From contig JAQSXJ010000006.1 in NCBI GenBank assembly GCA_029256725.1, forward strand, positions 1 through 64,000: 64,000 nt of DNA, given 5' to 3'. The notes under the pieces are model-generated. The model saw nothing but the letters and a program-made list of their open reading frames with translations, was not told the origin of the DNA and ran no database searches. Source of the DNA: Anaerocolumna sp. Lineage in GTDB: Bacteria > Bacillota > Clostridia > Lachnospirales > Lachnospiraceae. This document shows, piece after piece, positions 55,847 through 64,000 of this stretch (position 1 is the stretch's first letter; each line of letters opens with the position of its first letter). The position numbers and the translations under genes were made by a program.

Positions 55847-56764
55847 ATGAATACAGCAGGACTTTGGCCTGTTCTGATAATCTTAATAGTGAACTCGTTC
55901 TTGGCGTTTATTGTTTTTGTCGCAGCGTTCTTTCAAAAGAAGGGACAGAAAAGCACTGCATTCATGTTATCCTGGTTTCTGTTTATTGTACCGCTTTTTG
56001 GGCTGTCGTATATATTGCTTGGTCAATTTATCAAATATTTAAACAGAAAGAAAAATGTAGACATGAGTGATATAAGTTTCAATCAAGACAGGGAGAAGTT
56101 AATATTACCGCCAGACAGTGAAACCGAGATGAATTACGTTCCAATACAGGATGCTATGGCGGTCTCTGATACGGCAAGTCTTAGACGACTGCTTCTTGAT
56201 ACACTGAGAAACAATGCCAAGAAGACAGTTTCAAGTATAGCAGTTGCTATGAACAGCAGTGATACGGAAACCTCCCATTATGCGGCCTCTATTATATTGG
56301 ATGCCCTGTCGGAATGTCGTTCCACAGCTCAGAATATGATTGATCAGATGCAGAAACACCCGGAAGATGTTGAAATGAATCTGCTTACCCTTGATTATAT
56401 CCATGAAATTCTCAATATGAAGATTATGAATAATATCGAGCAAAAATCCTACATCTATATCATGGACAATGTTGCAGAGAATCTTTTTACGCATAACCTC
56501 TGGTATATGACTGCCGCTCATTATCTGTGGATGACTGATTTTTTTATTTCTGTCAAAGATTATAATTTTGCGGATAAATGGGTTACAAGAGCCGGTAAAT
56601 ACAGGCCGGGGATGCTGGATACTTATAAGGCTTATTTACACCTGTATTTTGAACAGCAAAACAGAAAAGCATTCTTAAATTGCCTGGATGAATTAAGAGA
56701 GACAAGCATCATAGTGGATGAAGAAATTATGAACCTGTTCCGCTTGTATAGCGGAAAAAATTAA
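55847..56764 (+). CDS. pelE: PelE-like inner-membrane scaffold protein
   Basis: The 305-residue protein has two N-terminal membrane segments (about 7-28 and 38-58), then a soluble helical region resembling TPR-type repeats (MYAAHYLW-like helices around SHYAASIILDALSECRS and AHYLWMTDFFISVKDYNFAD). This matches the layout of PelE, which bridges PelD and PelF in the synthase complex. Sequence identity to PelE is not obvious by eye; the assignment rests on topology and on its position between pelD-like and pelF. It starts 8 nt after pelD, with AAGGAG upstream. Confidence 0.7.
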   Translation: MNTAGLWPVLIILIVNSFLAFIVFVAAFFQKKGQKSTAFMLSWFLFIVPLFGLSYILLGQFIKYLNRKKNVDMSDISFNQDREKLILPPDSETEMNYVPIQDAMAVSDTASLRRLLLDTLRNNAKKTVSSIAVAMNSSDTETSHYAASIILDALSECRSTAQNMIDQMQKHPEDVEMNLLTLDYIHEILNMKIMNNIEQKSYIYIMDNVAENLFTHNLWYMTAAHYLWMTDFFISVKDYNFADKWVTRAGKYRPGMLDTYKAYLHLYFEQQNRKAFLNCLDELRETSIIVDEEIMNLFRLYSGKN

Positions 56765-56786
56765 TTAGGTAGAAAGAAAAGGGACA

Positions 56787-58673
56787 ATGGTTTCTAGGCG
56801 AAATTATTTTACGATATTTATATTGATGTTAATGGTATTTGGAATGTTCATGTTTGCCGGTGTATCTTCTAATATACTGTCAGATACCTCTATCAACCCT
56901 CAGGCAGGAGATAAGGTTGCTATCAATGCAAGAGATACCATAACTGCTGATTCCTTAAATATGGATTCTGTTAATACTGAATTGCCTAGAGAGGGTAGAA
57001 CAGTCCTAGATACTGATAAGAAATTACATGTCTCTATTCTGTCAGGGGGTATTGAGGATACTATATCCCAGGTGCTTATCCAGTGGTGTGTATATAATAA
57101 ATATTTGTATAAGGTCTTTTATACATTACCGGATACCACTGAAATGACAGAGTACGAAGTGGTATTATTTGGCGACTATGAGATAACAAGCAGTGATACC
57201 AATACTTTATATTCTTATGCAGAAATGGGAAAGACCATGATATTTACAAGACTGCCTGACTACCGGCTGCTATCCTCTAATAGAAGACTGGCGGCTTTTT
57301 ATGGTATCAAGAATAGTGTTTCTGAGACTGTTACAGCAGATGGAATCAAAATATTTCCTGATTTTATGATCAATAAGGAAAGGATTTATAGAAATGGCGA
57401 TTATTTTGGCGAACTGGACGATACAGAAGTAAATATTCCGTATTATTCTCTGGCAGCAGGGTATGAGGTCTATTCTGTGGGGATTCTTAAGAATCAGCAG
57501 GAGCTTGCTATCAAAGATAAGGATTTACCGCCTCTGCTATGGCGGACAACAATCGGTAAATCCTTTGTCTGTGCAGTTAATTCTAATATCTTTGACGGAA
57601 TGACAATGCTTGGGGTACTGACAGGTTTCATGGCTCATCAGGGAGATTATTATGTATATCCGGTTGTGAATGCACAGACCATATCATTGATTAGTTATCC
57701 GTACTTTTCCAATGAGAATCAAGAGACGATGCAGCAGCTGTACAGTAGAAATTCAGAAGGAGTTGCAAGAGATCTGCTATGGCCGAATGTTGTACAGATA
57801 CTTAAGAACTATGGTGGTTCTTACAGCTTTTTCTCTGCCTCTCAATTAGATTATCTGGATGAGGTTGGACCCCAAAATGACTATATTGATTTTTATCTGC
57901 GTGAAATTGGTAAACTCCCGGGAAATATGGGACTTTCTCTGGGGCAGGTATCAGAAAGTGACAGAAAGGCTATAATGGCAGAAAATGAGGAATTCTACAA
58001 GAATAATCTTCCGGATTATATCTTTACTGCGCTTTACTTAGCTGACTTTAACAAAGAGGAATTAAAGGAAAGTCTTGAGAGTGATTTTTACAGGAATATT
58101 AGCCTGGTGATGTCTGATTATGCGGAGGGTGACAGTGTTTTAGAATTCTTAGAAGAAAATGTGCTCTCAGTTAAATTCAATCTGGAGGGTTATGAACATG
58201 AAACCATGGATGATCTGAGGATGAGCAGTATTGAAAATGTACTTGGTATGTGCAATATGAAAGTAGATATGGCACGAGTCTTTTATCCGCAGGACAGTAC
58301 GGATGAATGGAATAATCTGAGCTTGAAATGGTCAAAAGGAAATACTTATTTTAAAGATTATACGACTTTTGATATGGTAACCATAGGCGAGATGGAAAAC
58401 CGAGTCAGACGTTTTCTGGCATTGGATTATACTCTTGAATATAATCCAGATGATATCAGTATACAGATTGATCATTTTGATAAAGAGGCTTATTTTATAG
58501 TTCGTACAAACAACAGGCATATAGATTATGTTGAGAACGGAACAGCTATGGAGATATCCGGTACAGCATACCTTATCAAAGCTGAGGCGGCTGATGTAAC
58601 TATTCATATGATCGAAGAAAACGTGCTGAAAAAACCAAGAAACAATAAAACGATTCCCAGTAATCCGCAGTAA
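56787..58673 (+). CDS. DUF2194-like extracytoplasmic protein in the PelA position
   Basis: The 628-residue protein has an N-terminal membrane anchor (about 7-27) and is otherwise predicted outside the cell. I recognise it as similar to DUF2194 proteins linked to pel clusters, but only by pattern and place. It has Rossmann-like and glycosidase/deacetylase-like segments (EYEVVLFGDYEIT, KTMIFTRLPDYRLL, GDYYVYPVVNAQTISLISYP), with no clear deacetylase HxxxH zinc motif. It occupies the slot of PelA, the polymer-modifying enzyme, so a role in processing or export is inferred. AAAAGGGA precedes ATG 56787. Confidence 0.65.
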   Translation: MVSRRNYFTIFILMLMVFGMFMFAGVSSNILSDTSINPQAGDKVAINARDTITADSLNMDSVNTELPREGRTVLDTDKKLHVSILSGGIEDTISQVLIQWCVYNKYLYKVFYTLPDTTEMTEYEVVLFGDYEITSSDTNTLYSYAEMGKTMIFTRLPDYRLLSSNRRLAAFYGIKNSVSETVTADGIKIFPDFMINKERIYRNGDYFGELDDTEVNIPYYSLAAGYEVYSVGILKNQQELAIKDKDLPPLLWRTTIGKSFVCAVNSNIFDGMTMLGVLTGFMAHQGDYYVYPVVNAQTISLISYPYFSNENQETMQQLYSRNSEGVARDLLWPNVVQILKNYGGSYSFFSASQLDYLDEVGPQNDYIDFYLREIGKLPGNMGLSLGQVSESDRKAIMAENEEFYKNNLPDYIFTALYLADFNKEELKESLESDFYRNISLVMSDYAEGDSVLEFLEENVLSVKFNLEGYEHETMDDLRMSSIENVLGMCNMKVDMARVFYPQDSTDEWNNLSLKWSKGNTYFKDYTTFDMVTIGEMENRVRRFLALDYTLEYNPDDISIQIDHFDKEAYFIVRTNNRHIDYVENGTAMEISGTAYLIKAEAADVTIHMIEENVLKKPRNNKTIPSNPQ

Positions 58674-58757
58674 AATAAATCAAATATTCATTAAGTGTTC
58701 AGTACCTTGCATTATAATCAAATAAAAATATTCATCAGAAAGGAGGCACAGGCAAAA

Positions 58758-60218
58758 GTGAAGGTGTGTTTGATAGCGGAAGGATGTTATCCTTATCTTG
58801 TTGGCGGTGTCTCCAGTTGGATTCACAGTATTATTAAATTATTTCCCAACATAGAATTCAATCTTATAACAATTATAGCAGATCGAAGCATCAGCGGTAA
58901 ATTTGCATATCAGCTGCCGGATAATTTGACAGAGGTTCACGAAGTTTATTTACAGGATGTGGACTGGGTAGGTAAATATAATTATGGTAAGAAGCAAGTA
59001 AAACTTAAGAAAAAGGAAGAAGAGGCACTTAAAAGCCTGATTATTGGAAAAGACATTGACTGGATGACGGTTTTTAATATGTTCAACCGGAAGAATATTT
59101 CAATCAACCATTTGTTAATGAGTCCGCAGTTTCTGGAAATAACAAAGGAATATTATGCTCTTCGGTTTTCAGATATTACTTTTTCAGACTTTTTATGGAC
59201 GATGCGCTCCATCTATCTCCCGTTATTTTTCGCTTTGAAATGCATGCCTCCCAAGGCCGATATTTATCATTGTGTGTCTACCGGATATGCAGGAATTATT
59301 GGCAGCAAGGCTTTGTCACTCTATTCGGGAGCCAGACTGCTGATCAGTGAACATGGAATATATACCAGAGAACGAGAAGAAGAGATTATCAAGGCTAAAT
59401 GGGTACAGGGAATCTATAAAACAATCTGGATAGAGCAGTTTCGCAAGATGTCCAAATGTGCATATTATTTTGCAGATCTGGTCACTTCGCTCTTTGAACA
59501 GGCGCATTCCTTACAGATAGAGCTTGGCTGTCCTGAAGATAAGGCACTTATCACACCAAATGGAATTGAGGTAAAAAACTTCGAGAATATACCTTTAAAA
59601 GATTCAGATGACCCTTATATAAATGTAGGTGCCATCCTCCGTGTAACTCCTATAAAGGATGTCAAGACAATGATCAATGCATTCTACTATGCCCATGAAA
59701 AACAGCCAAGATTAAAATTGTGGATCATGGGACCGGATGACGAAGATGGAGAATATGCTGCTGACTGTCATGAATTAGTGAGAGCATTGAATGCAGAAAA
59801 TATAGTATTTACGGGAAGTATTAAAACAACAGATTATATCGGTAAAATGGATATGACCATTCTGACCAGTATCAGTGAAGGGCAGCCGCTGACTATTTTG
59901 GAAGGATTTGCAGCCAAAAAGCCCTGCATTGCAACCAATGTAGGTAACTGTCATGGCCTTATCTATGGTGAGAAGGATTCTTTTGGTGATGCAGGAATCG
60001 TTGTATCCATAATGAATATTTCAGAGATTACTGGTGCAATCCTAAAACTGGCCAATAATCCTGAATTAGCAAAGAAAATGGGGCAAAATGGCTATGACCG
60101 TTTGATGGCTAAATATAGAAGTGTATATATGGAAGAAAACTACAAAAGAATATATAAGACTTTGTCTGAAATGAGCGATGTTGCCTATACAGAAGAGGTA
60201 TTCGTTCTTCAAAGGTAA
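58758..60218 (+). CDS. pelF: PelF glycosyltransferase (GT4 family)
   Basis: PelF is the cytosolic GT-B enzyme that polymerises the Pel exopolysaccharide from UDP-sugars. The start VKVCLIAEGCYPYLVGGVSSW is a PelF signature. The acceptor-site region (ARLLISEHGIYTREREEEII) and the donor-site region (ITPNGIEVKNF, SEGQPLTILEGFAAKKPC) are intact. GTG 58758 is chosen because AAAGGAGG lies upstream and the family starts here; the longer frame from 58695 adds 21 residues. The product is 486 residues, the usual length. Confidence 0.94.
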   Translation: MKVCLIAEGCYPYLVGGVSSWIHSIIKLFPNIEFNLITIIADRSISGKFAYQLPDNLTEVHEVYLQDVDWVGKYNYGKKQVKLKKKEEEALKSLIIGKDIDWMTVFNMFNRKNISINHLLMSPQFLEITKEYYALRFSDITFSDFLWTMRSIYLPLFFALKCMPPKADIYHCVSTGYAGIIGSKALSLYSGARLLISEHGIYTREREEEIIKAKWVQGIYKTIWIEQFRKMSKCAYYFADLVTSLFEQAHSLQIELGCPEDKALITPNGIEVKNFENIPLKDSDDPYINVGAILRVTPIKDVKTMINAFYYAHEKQPRLKLWIMGPDDEDGEYAADCHELVRALNAENIVFTGSIKTTDYIGKMDMTILTSISEGQPLTILEGFAAKKPCIATNVGNCHGLIYGEKDSFGDAGIVVSIMNISEITGAILKLANNPELAKKMGQNGYDRLMAKYRSVYMEENYKRIYKTLSEMSDVAYTEEVFVLQR

Positions 60219-60273
60219 AAATTAAGCTATTATATAAATGTGATGAGTTTTTTGATAAAGAGGTAATTTGATT

Positions 60274-61725
60274 ATGGCAGGTATTGGTGTTCAGCTTAAT
60301 AAAATATTTGATAAACATACACTGACGTCGTCGCTGTATGGCATTGGATTTAGTTTTGTCTATACGATTGCTCCGATGCTGGTAGTCATTGGCTGTCTAT
60401 TTGCCATGTACAGAGTATTGGGCTTTGATGAGGTGGGATACCTGGAGAGAGAGACATTTTCAACCAGTATTCTTTATATTTTTATTTTTTCACTGTTAAC
60501 CTCAGCTCCTTTTAATTCTGTGCTTTCTAAATATCAGACTGACAGGATTTATGAGCAGAAGTATGAGGATATCAGACCATGCATTTATGTCGGAACCTTA
60601 TCAAATCTGACATTGTCCTCCCTATTGGCAATACCGTTTTATATTTATGAAACGATTGTAGGTCAGGTTGAGGTATATTATGTATTTACCACTTTTATGG
60701 CCTATTTGGGATTAACGCTGACTTTTTCTACAATGGTATATAATTCAATCTTAAAGCAGTATAAAAAAATTACCCTTTATTTTGTCTGTTGTATGGTTCT
60801 TACATTTCTATTGTCTATAATATTTAGATTTTTACTTAAGTTCTCCATTGCTTACAGCATGTTGCTGGCTATAGCCATTGGGTTTTTGTTGATTGCTTCT
60901 CTGGAACTTTCCAATGTATTGAGGTATTTTCCGACTAACAGTCGAAATTATAGAGGTGTATTGCAGTATTACAGAAAGTTCTGGCAGCTTATTGCTTCAA
61001 ACTTTTTATACACTCTGGGACTTTTTGTACACAATTTTGTATTTTGGACAACTCCCTCTAATTTGGTAGTGCGTAATACTTATATCTGCAATCAGTCCTA
61101 TGATATGGCGTCCTGTCTTGCCATGTTTACAAATATATCTGCTAGTGTTCTATTTATATCCAGAGTCGAAATGCACTTTCATGACAGATATAAGGAATAT
61201 ACAGAGGCAGTTATCGGCGGTAAGTTAGACAGCATTGAAAAGGCTAAAAAGAGGATGTTCAGAGGACTTTCTTCGCAGTTACTGTCACTTACCCATATTC
61301 AGTTTATCGTATCGGTCATCGTATATTTAATCGCTATTGTAATACTTCCAATTATGGGATTTGCAGGTATGATTATGGAAATATATCCCCAGCTGGCTGT
61401 AGGTTATTTCATATCTTTTCTCATGTATTCAGAGCTTTTGTTCTTATATTATTTTGATGATTTGAAAGGTGCTGTTCTTAATGGTGTTATCTTTGCTGGT
61501 GTTACCCTCATTGGTTCAGTTATAGCTACTAATTTATCTGCTCTATGGTATGGTGTTGGATTTACCACAGCGGCTTTTCTGGCTTTTACCTTTTCTTATT
61601 TCAGGTTGCGTTGGATTGAGAAGAACCTAGACAATCATGTTTTCTGTCGGGGTACAGTCTTAAGACAGGTATATGATGATATGCCAGATGCAGTTGTGTA
61701 TAATGCTTATAAAAATGTAAAATAA
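60274..61725 (+). CDS. pelG: PelG exopolysaccharide transporter (MOP flippase-like)
   Basis: This 483-residue integral membrane protein has about 12 membrane segments, beginning AGIGVQLNKIFDKHTLTSSLYGIGFSFVYTI, the typical PelG start. PelG forms the inner-membrane channel with PelD and PelE for polymer export. ATG 60274 follows AGAGG; a TTG six nt earlier is also in frame. It lies 55 nt after pelF. Confidence 0.92.
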   Translation: MAGIGVQLNKIFDKHTLTSSLYGIGFSFVYTIAPMLVVIGCLFAMYRVLGFDEVGYLERETFSTSILYIFIFSLLTSAPFNSVLSKYQTDRIYEQKYEDIRPCIYVGTLSNLTLSSLLAIPFYIYETIVGQVEVYYVFTTFMAYLGLTLTFSTMVYNSILKQYKKITLYFVCCMVLTFLLSIIFRFLLKFSIAYSMLLAIAIGFLLIASLELSNVLRYFPTNSRNYRGVLQYYRKFWQLIASNFLYTLGLFVHNFVFWTTPSNLVVRNTYICNQSYDMASCLAMFTNISASVLFISRVEMHFHDRYKEYTEAVIGGKLDSIEKAKKRMFRGLSSQLLSLTHIQFIVSVIVYLIAIVILPIMGFAGMIMEIYPQLAVGYFISFLMYSELLFLYYFDDLKGAVLNGVIFAGVTLIGSVIATNLSALWYGVGFTTAAFLAFTFSYFRLRWIEKNLDNHVFCRGTVLRQVYDDMPDAVVYNAYKNVK

Positions 61726-61907
61726 ACATATTGTAACGATCGTTTCACGGCACTCATAAAAATACGAGCATTTATCGGCTGTGAATAGTAACAATTGGGG
61801 CTCTATGTAATAATTAACCTGTAAATTGCCAAAGGTAATGTAAGAAAGCAAGAGTTATAAAGAAGTAATAATATTCAAAAGCATAAGAAATACAACGGAG
61901 GAATCAT

Positions 61908-62315
61908 ATGTCAGTTTTACTACGGATTTTTATTTGTTTATCAGGTTTAGCGCTGATTTATATGGCTAGAAAAGCCAATATTGTCCGCAAGATGACGGAG
62001 CGTCAAAGCCTATTCTGGATTGTCGGAGGATTAATTATAATTTTGTTTGGATTATTTCCTCAACTGGTTTATTTCATATCTGACAGTTTTTCAGTTGAAT
62101 ACCCGCCATCCATCATATTTGCAATTGCCATCATTCTTGCAACTTATGGAATATTCAGTTGTTACAGAACGAATGCAGAATTATCAGCAAGAGTTCAGGA
62201 ACTTGCAATGCAGGTCTCACTGCTGAATGAGGAAAACAGCCATTTGAAGGATATACTGATGAAAGAGATTCCAGACCACAATGTAAAATCCAATACGGAG
62301 AATCATTCAGCATGA
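61908..62315 (+). CDS. DUF2304 family membrane protein
   Basis: The 135-residue protein has three membrane segments (about 4-22, 38-58 and 66-86), then a cytoplasmic coiled coil (LSARVQELAMQVSLLNEEN). This is the DUF2304 layout seen in polysaccharide clusters next to glycosyltransferases. Its function is unknown; it may aid lipid-linked sugar transfer. GGAGG precedes ATG 61908. Its end overlaps the next gene by 4 nt (ATGA). Confidence 0.85.
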   Translation: MSVLLRIFICLSGLALIYMARKANIVRKMTERQSLFWIVGGLIIILFGLFPQLVYFISDSFSVEYPPSIIFAIAIILATYGIFSCYRTNAELSARVQELAMQVSLLNEENSHLKDILMKEIPDHNVKSNTENHSA

Positions 62316-63538
62316 AGAAAAAACTCTTGTTTGTCATTAATACCATGGGACGTGCCGGAGCTGAGACAGCTTTGATTGAGCTGCTAAAAAAGCTGGACTC
62401 CTTAAACGAGTATGAGTTATCCCTCTATGCAATTATTCCCTGTGGTGAACTGTTTGTGAGAGTACCAAAGAATGTACGAATCATTAATAAAGGTGTTAAT
62501 ACAAGCTCCTTGAACTCCTTAACCGGTCGGATAACAATTGCCAGGGAAGTACTATTCTCTTTTTTCTATAAATTTACCGGATTTAAGCTAGTTGGATATA
62601 TGATAAAAAATATAAGAGAACAGAAAGCATCCGGCAGAAAGCTTCAATATGACAAGCTGCTCTGGAGACTTCTGGCAGACGGCAGGGCAGCCACAGCAGG
62701 AGAATATGATCTGGCAGTGGCTTATATTGAAGGTGCTGCTGCATATTATCTGGCAGATAAGGTCAAAGCTAAGCATAAAGCTGCGTTTATTCACATTGAT
62801 TACCAGAAAGCTGGATACACACCATTAATGGACCTGGATTGTTATAGCAGGATGGATAATATATTTGTTGTATCAAATGAAGTGGGAGAAAAGTTCTGTA
62901 GTGTTTATCCTCAGCACAGAAAGAAAGTAAGACTATTTCGAAATCTGTTAGATCAAGACGACATCCGTGAAAAGGCCGTTAACGGAGTAGGCTTTACCGA
63001 TGGATTTAAAGGTATACGTCTGGTGACCGTTGGCCGGCTCCATTATCAGAAGGGTTATGATATTGCCATTGAAGTATTAGCAAAACTTAGAAAAGATGGA
63101 TACAATGTACGCTGGTATGTAATCGGAGAAGGAGCAGAAAGAAGAAATCTGGAGATGCTGACTAAGAAGTATGGTGTCGAGGAATACTTTATCCTGATGG
63201 GAGCCAGAGATAATCCATACCCATATATGAAACAGGCAGATCTCTACGTACATGCAACCCGCTTTGAAGGAAAGAGTATTGCTATTGAAGAAGCGCAGAT
63301 ACTTGGAAAGACAATCGTAGCATCTGATTGTACCGGTAACAGAGAACAGATTGAATCGGGATATGATGGTATCCTGGTGGACTTGAGTGCAGAGAATCTG
63401 GTACGTGAACTTAAGAGAATTCTAAATGAACCTGAATTACAGAAAGAATATGCAGAGCATGTATTGGAGAAACAGCTAGATTATCCGGAGGATCTGGAAT
63501 TCATGCTTGCGATAATCAACGAGGAGAAAACGGTATGA
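62312..63538 (+). CDS. Glycosyltransferase family 4 protein
   Basis: The 408-residue GT-B enzyme has the N-terminal motif VINTMGRAGAETALIELLK and the donor-binding C-terminal domain (LVTVGRLHYQKGYDIAIEVL, VIGEGAERRNLEML, THATRFEGKSI-like EGKSIAIEEAQILGKTIVAS). It overlaps DUF2304 and the following GT2 gene by 4 nt at each end, indicating translational coupling. It probably adds a sugar to a surface polymer made by this locus; donor and acceptor are unknown. Confidence 0.9.
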   Translation: MKKKLLFVINTMGRAGAETALIELLKKLDSLNEYELSLYAIIPCGELFVRVPKNVRIINKGVNTSSLNSLTGRITIAREVLFSFFYKFTGFKLVGYMIKNIREQKASGRKLQYDKLLWRLLADGRAATAGEYDLAVAYIEGAAAYYLADKVKAKHKAAFIHIDYQKAGYTPLMDLDCYSRMDNIFVVSNEVGEKFCSVYPQHRKKVRLFRNLLDQDDIREKAVNGVGFTDGFKGIRLVTVGRLHYQKGYDIAIEVLAKLRKDGYNVRWYVIGEGAERRNLEMLTKKYGVEEYFILMGARDNPYPYMKQADLYVHATRFEGKSIAIEEAQILGKTIVASDCTGNREQIESGYDGILVDLSAENLVRELKRILNEPELQKEYAEHVLEKQLDYPEDLEFMLAIINEEKTV

Positions 63539-64000
63539 ATAAAGTATTGATAATTGTTCCTGCATTTAACGAAGAAGCAAATATGGCAGCTTTATTTAAT
63601 AATCTTTGTAAACCGGAAATAAGAAGTTTTGCGGATATTCTGGTAGTGAATGATGCCTCCAAAGACCAGACCGGATTTATTGCAAAAACTTACAGTGTTT
63701 CTGTGGTCACCCATGTATTTAATCTTGGCTACGGTTCTGCACTACAGGTAGGTTATAAATATGCCGTTCGTCGCGGCTATGAATATGTCATACAAATAGA
63801 TGCTGACGGTCAGCATAATATTTCGAATATAGCCCACATCTATCAATGCCTGATCACACCGGATTCAGAAGGCAGCTTACCGGATATAGTTATTGGTTCC
63901 CGTTTTGTTAAAGGAAGCCAGTCCTTTAAAATATCAGGAATTAAGAAAATATCTCTTGGAATGTTTTCCTGGCTCATCAAAAAAATTACCGGTAAAACTA
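63535..64000 (+). CDS. Glycosyltransferase family 2 protein (cut by the window end)
   Basis: The visible 155 codons show the GT2 start KVLIIVPAFNEEANMAALF, DILVVNDASKDQTG and the metal-binding motif VIQIDADGQH. This resembles dolichol-phosphate mannosyltransferase-type enzymes, which often work with DUF2304 proteins to make a lipid-linked sugar. The reading frame is open to the end of the window. It overlaps the upstream gene by 4 nt. Confidence 0.9.
   Translation, partial: MNKVLIIVPAFNEEANMAALFNNLCKPEIRSFADILVVNDASKDQTGFIAKTYSVSVVTHVFNLGYGSALQVGYKYAVRRGYEYVIQIDADGQHNISNIAHIYQCLITPDSEGSLPDIVIGSRFVKGSQSFKISGIKKISLGMFSWLIKKITGKT

Noticed and set aside
61726-61907. Stem-loop between pelG and the DUF2304 gene
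   Set aside because: Only short, mismatched complementary stretches were found, too weak to call a terminator or regulatory structure.

Overview
The window looks like chromosomal DNA of a low-GC, anaerobic, spore-forming Firmicute, most likely a Lachnospiraceae (Clostridium cluster XIVa) relative such as Anaerocolumna/Lachnoclostridium. This is inferred from sporulation genes (spoIIP, sigK), the clostridial order hrcA-grpE-dnaK-dnaJ-prmA-rsmE, the ireB-ruvX-DUF1292-fur-RNase J block, and LplB-type sugar transporters with AraC regulators. No rRNA, tRNA, CRISPR array, prophage or transposase gene was seen.

Region 1 (1-24.3 kb) is conserved housekeeping DNA, nearly all on the + strand: spoIIP, lepA, an RnfB-like ferredoxin, hemW, the CIRCE-controlled heat-shock operon, two translation-related methyltransferases, a cysteine desulfurase with thiI, an HPr-like protein on the - strand, then mtaB, ireB, ruvX, a DUF1292 gene, fur, RNase J, a short MltG-like protein, trmR and a U32/trhP gene with a 3' frameshift. 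Several of these genes modify tRNA (thiI, mtaB, trmR, trhP).

Region 2 (24.3-39 kb) is accessory sugar metabolism: two FAD-dependent oxidoreductases, an AraC/PocR regulator broken by an out-of-frame deletion, two paralogous membrane-bound AraC sensor-regulators, and an LplB/LplC/solute-binding ABC importer. It holds several intergenic palindromes and a 24-bp tandem repeat.

Region 3 (39.5-45.6 kb) is a polyamine cluster: speD, an Orn/Lys/Arg-type decarboxylase, speE, carboxynorspermidine synthase and nspC. It therefore carries both known routes to spermidine. nspC has its own leader, with a palindrome inside the promoter and a 17-codon mini-ORF that abuts its start codon.

Region 4 (45.6-53.2 kb) holds a 14/15-bp tandem repeat, a soluble chemoreceptor, a 1089-residue DUF5107/TPR protein divergent from an AraC regulator, sigK without a pro-sequence, and a coiled-coil DivIVA-like protein.

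Region 5 (53.6-64 kb, cut by the window end) is a Pel-type exopolysaccharide operon: a PelD-like c-di-GMP receptor fused to a degenerate epimerase domain, PelE-like, a DUF2194-like extracytoplasmic protein in the PelA position, PelF, PelG, a DUF2304 protein and two glycosyltransferases. It is the most interesting system in the window: a cyclic-di-GMP-gated polysaccharide machine with a variant composition.
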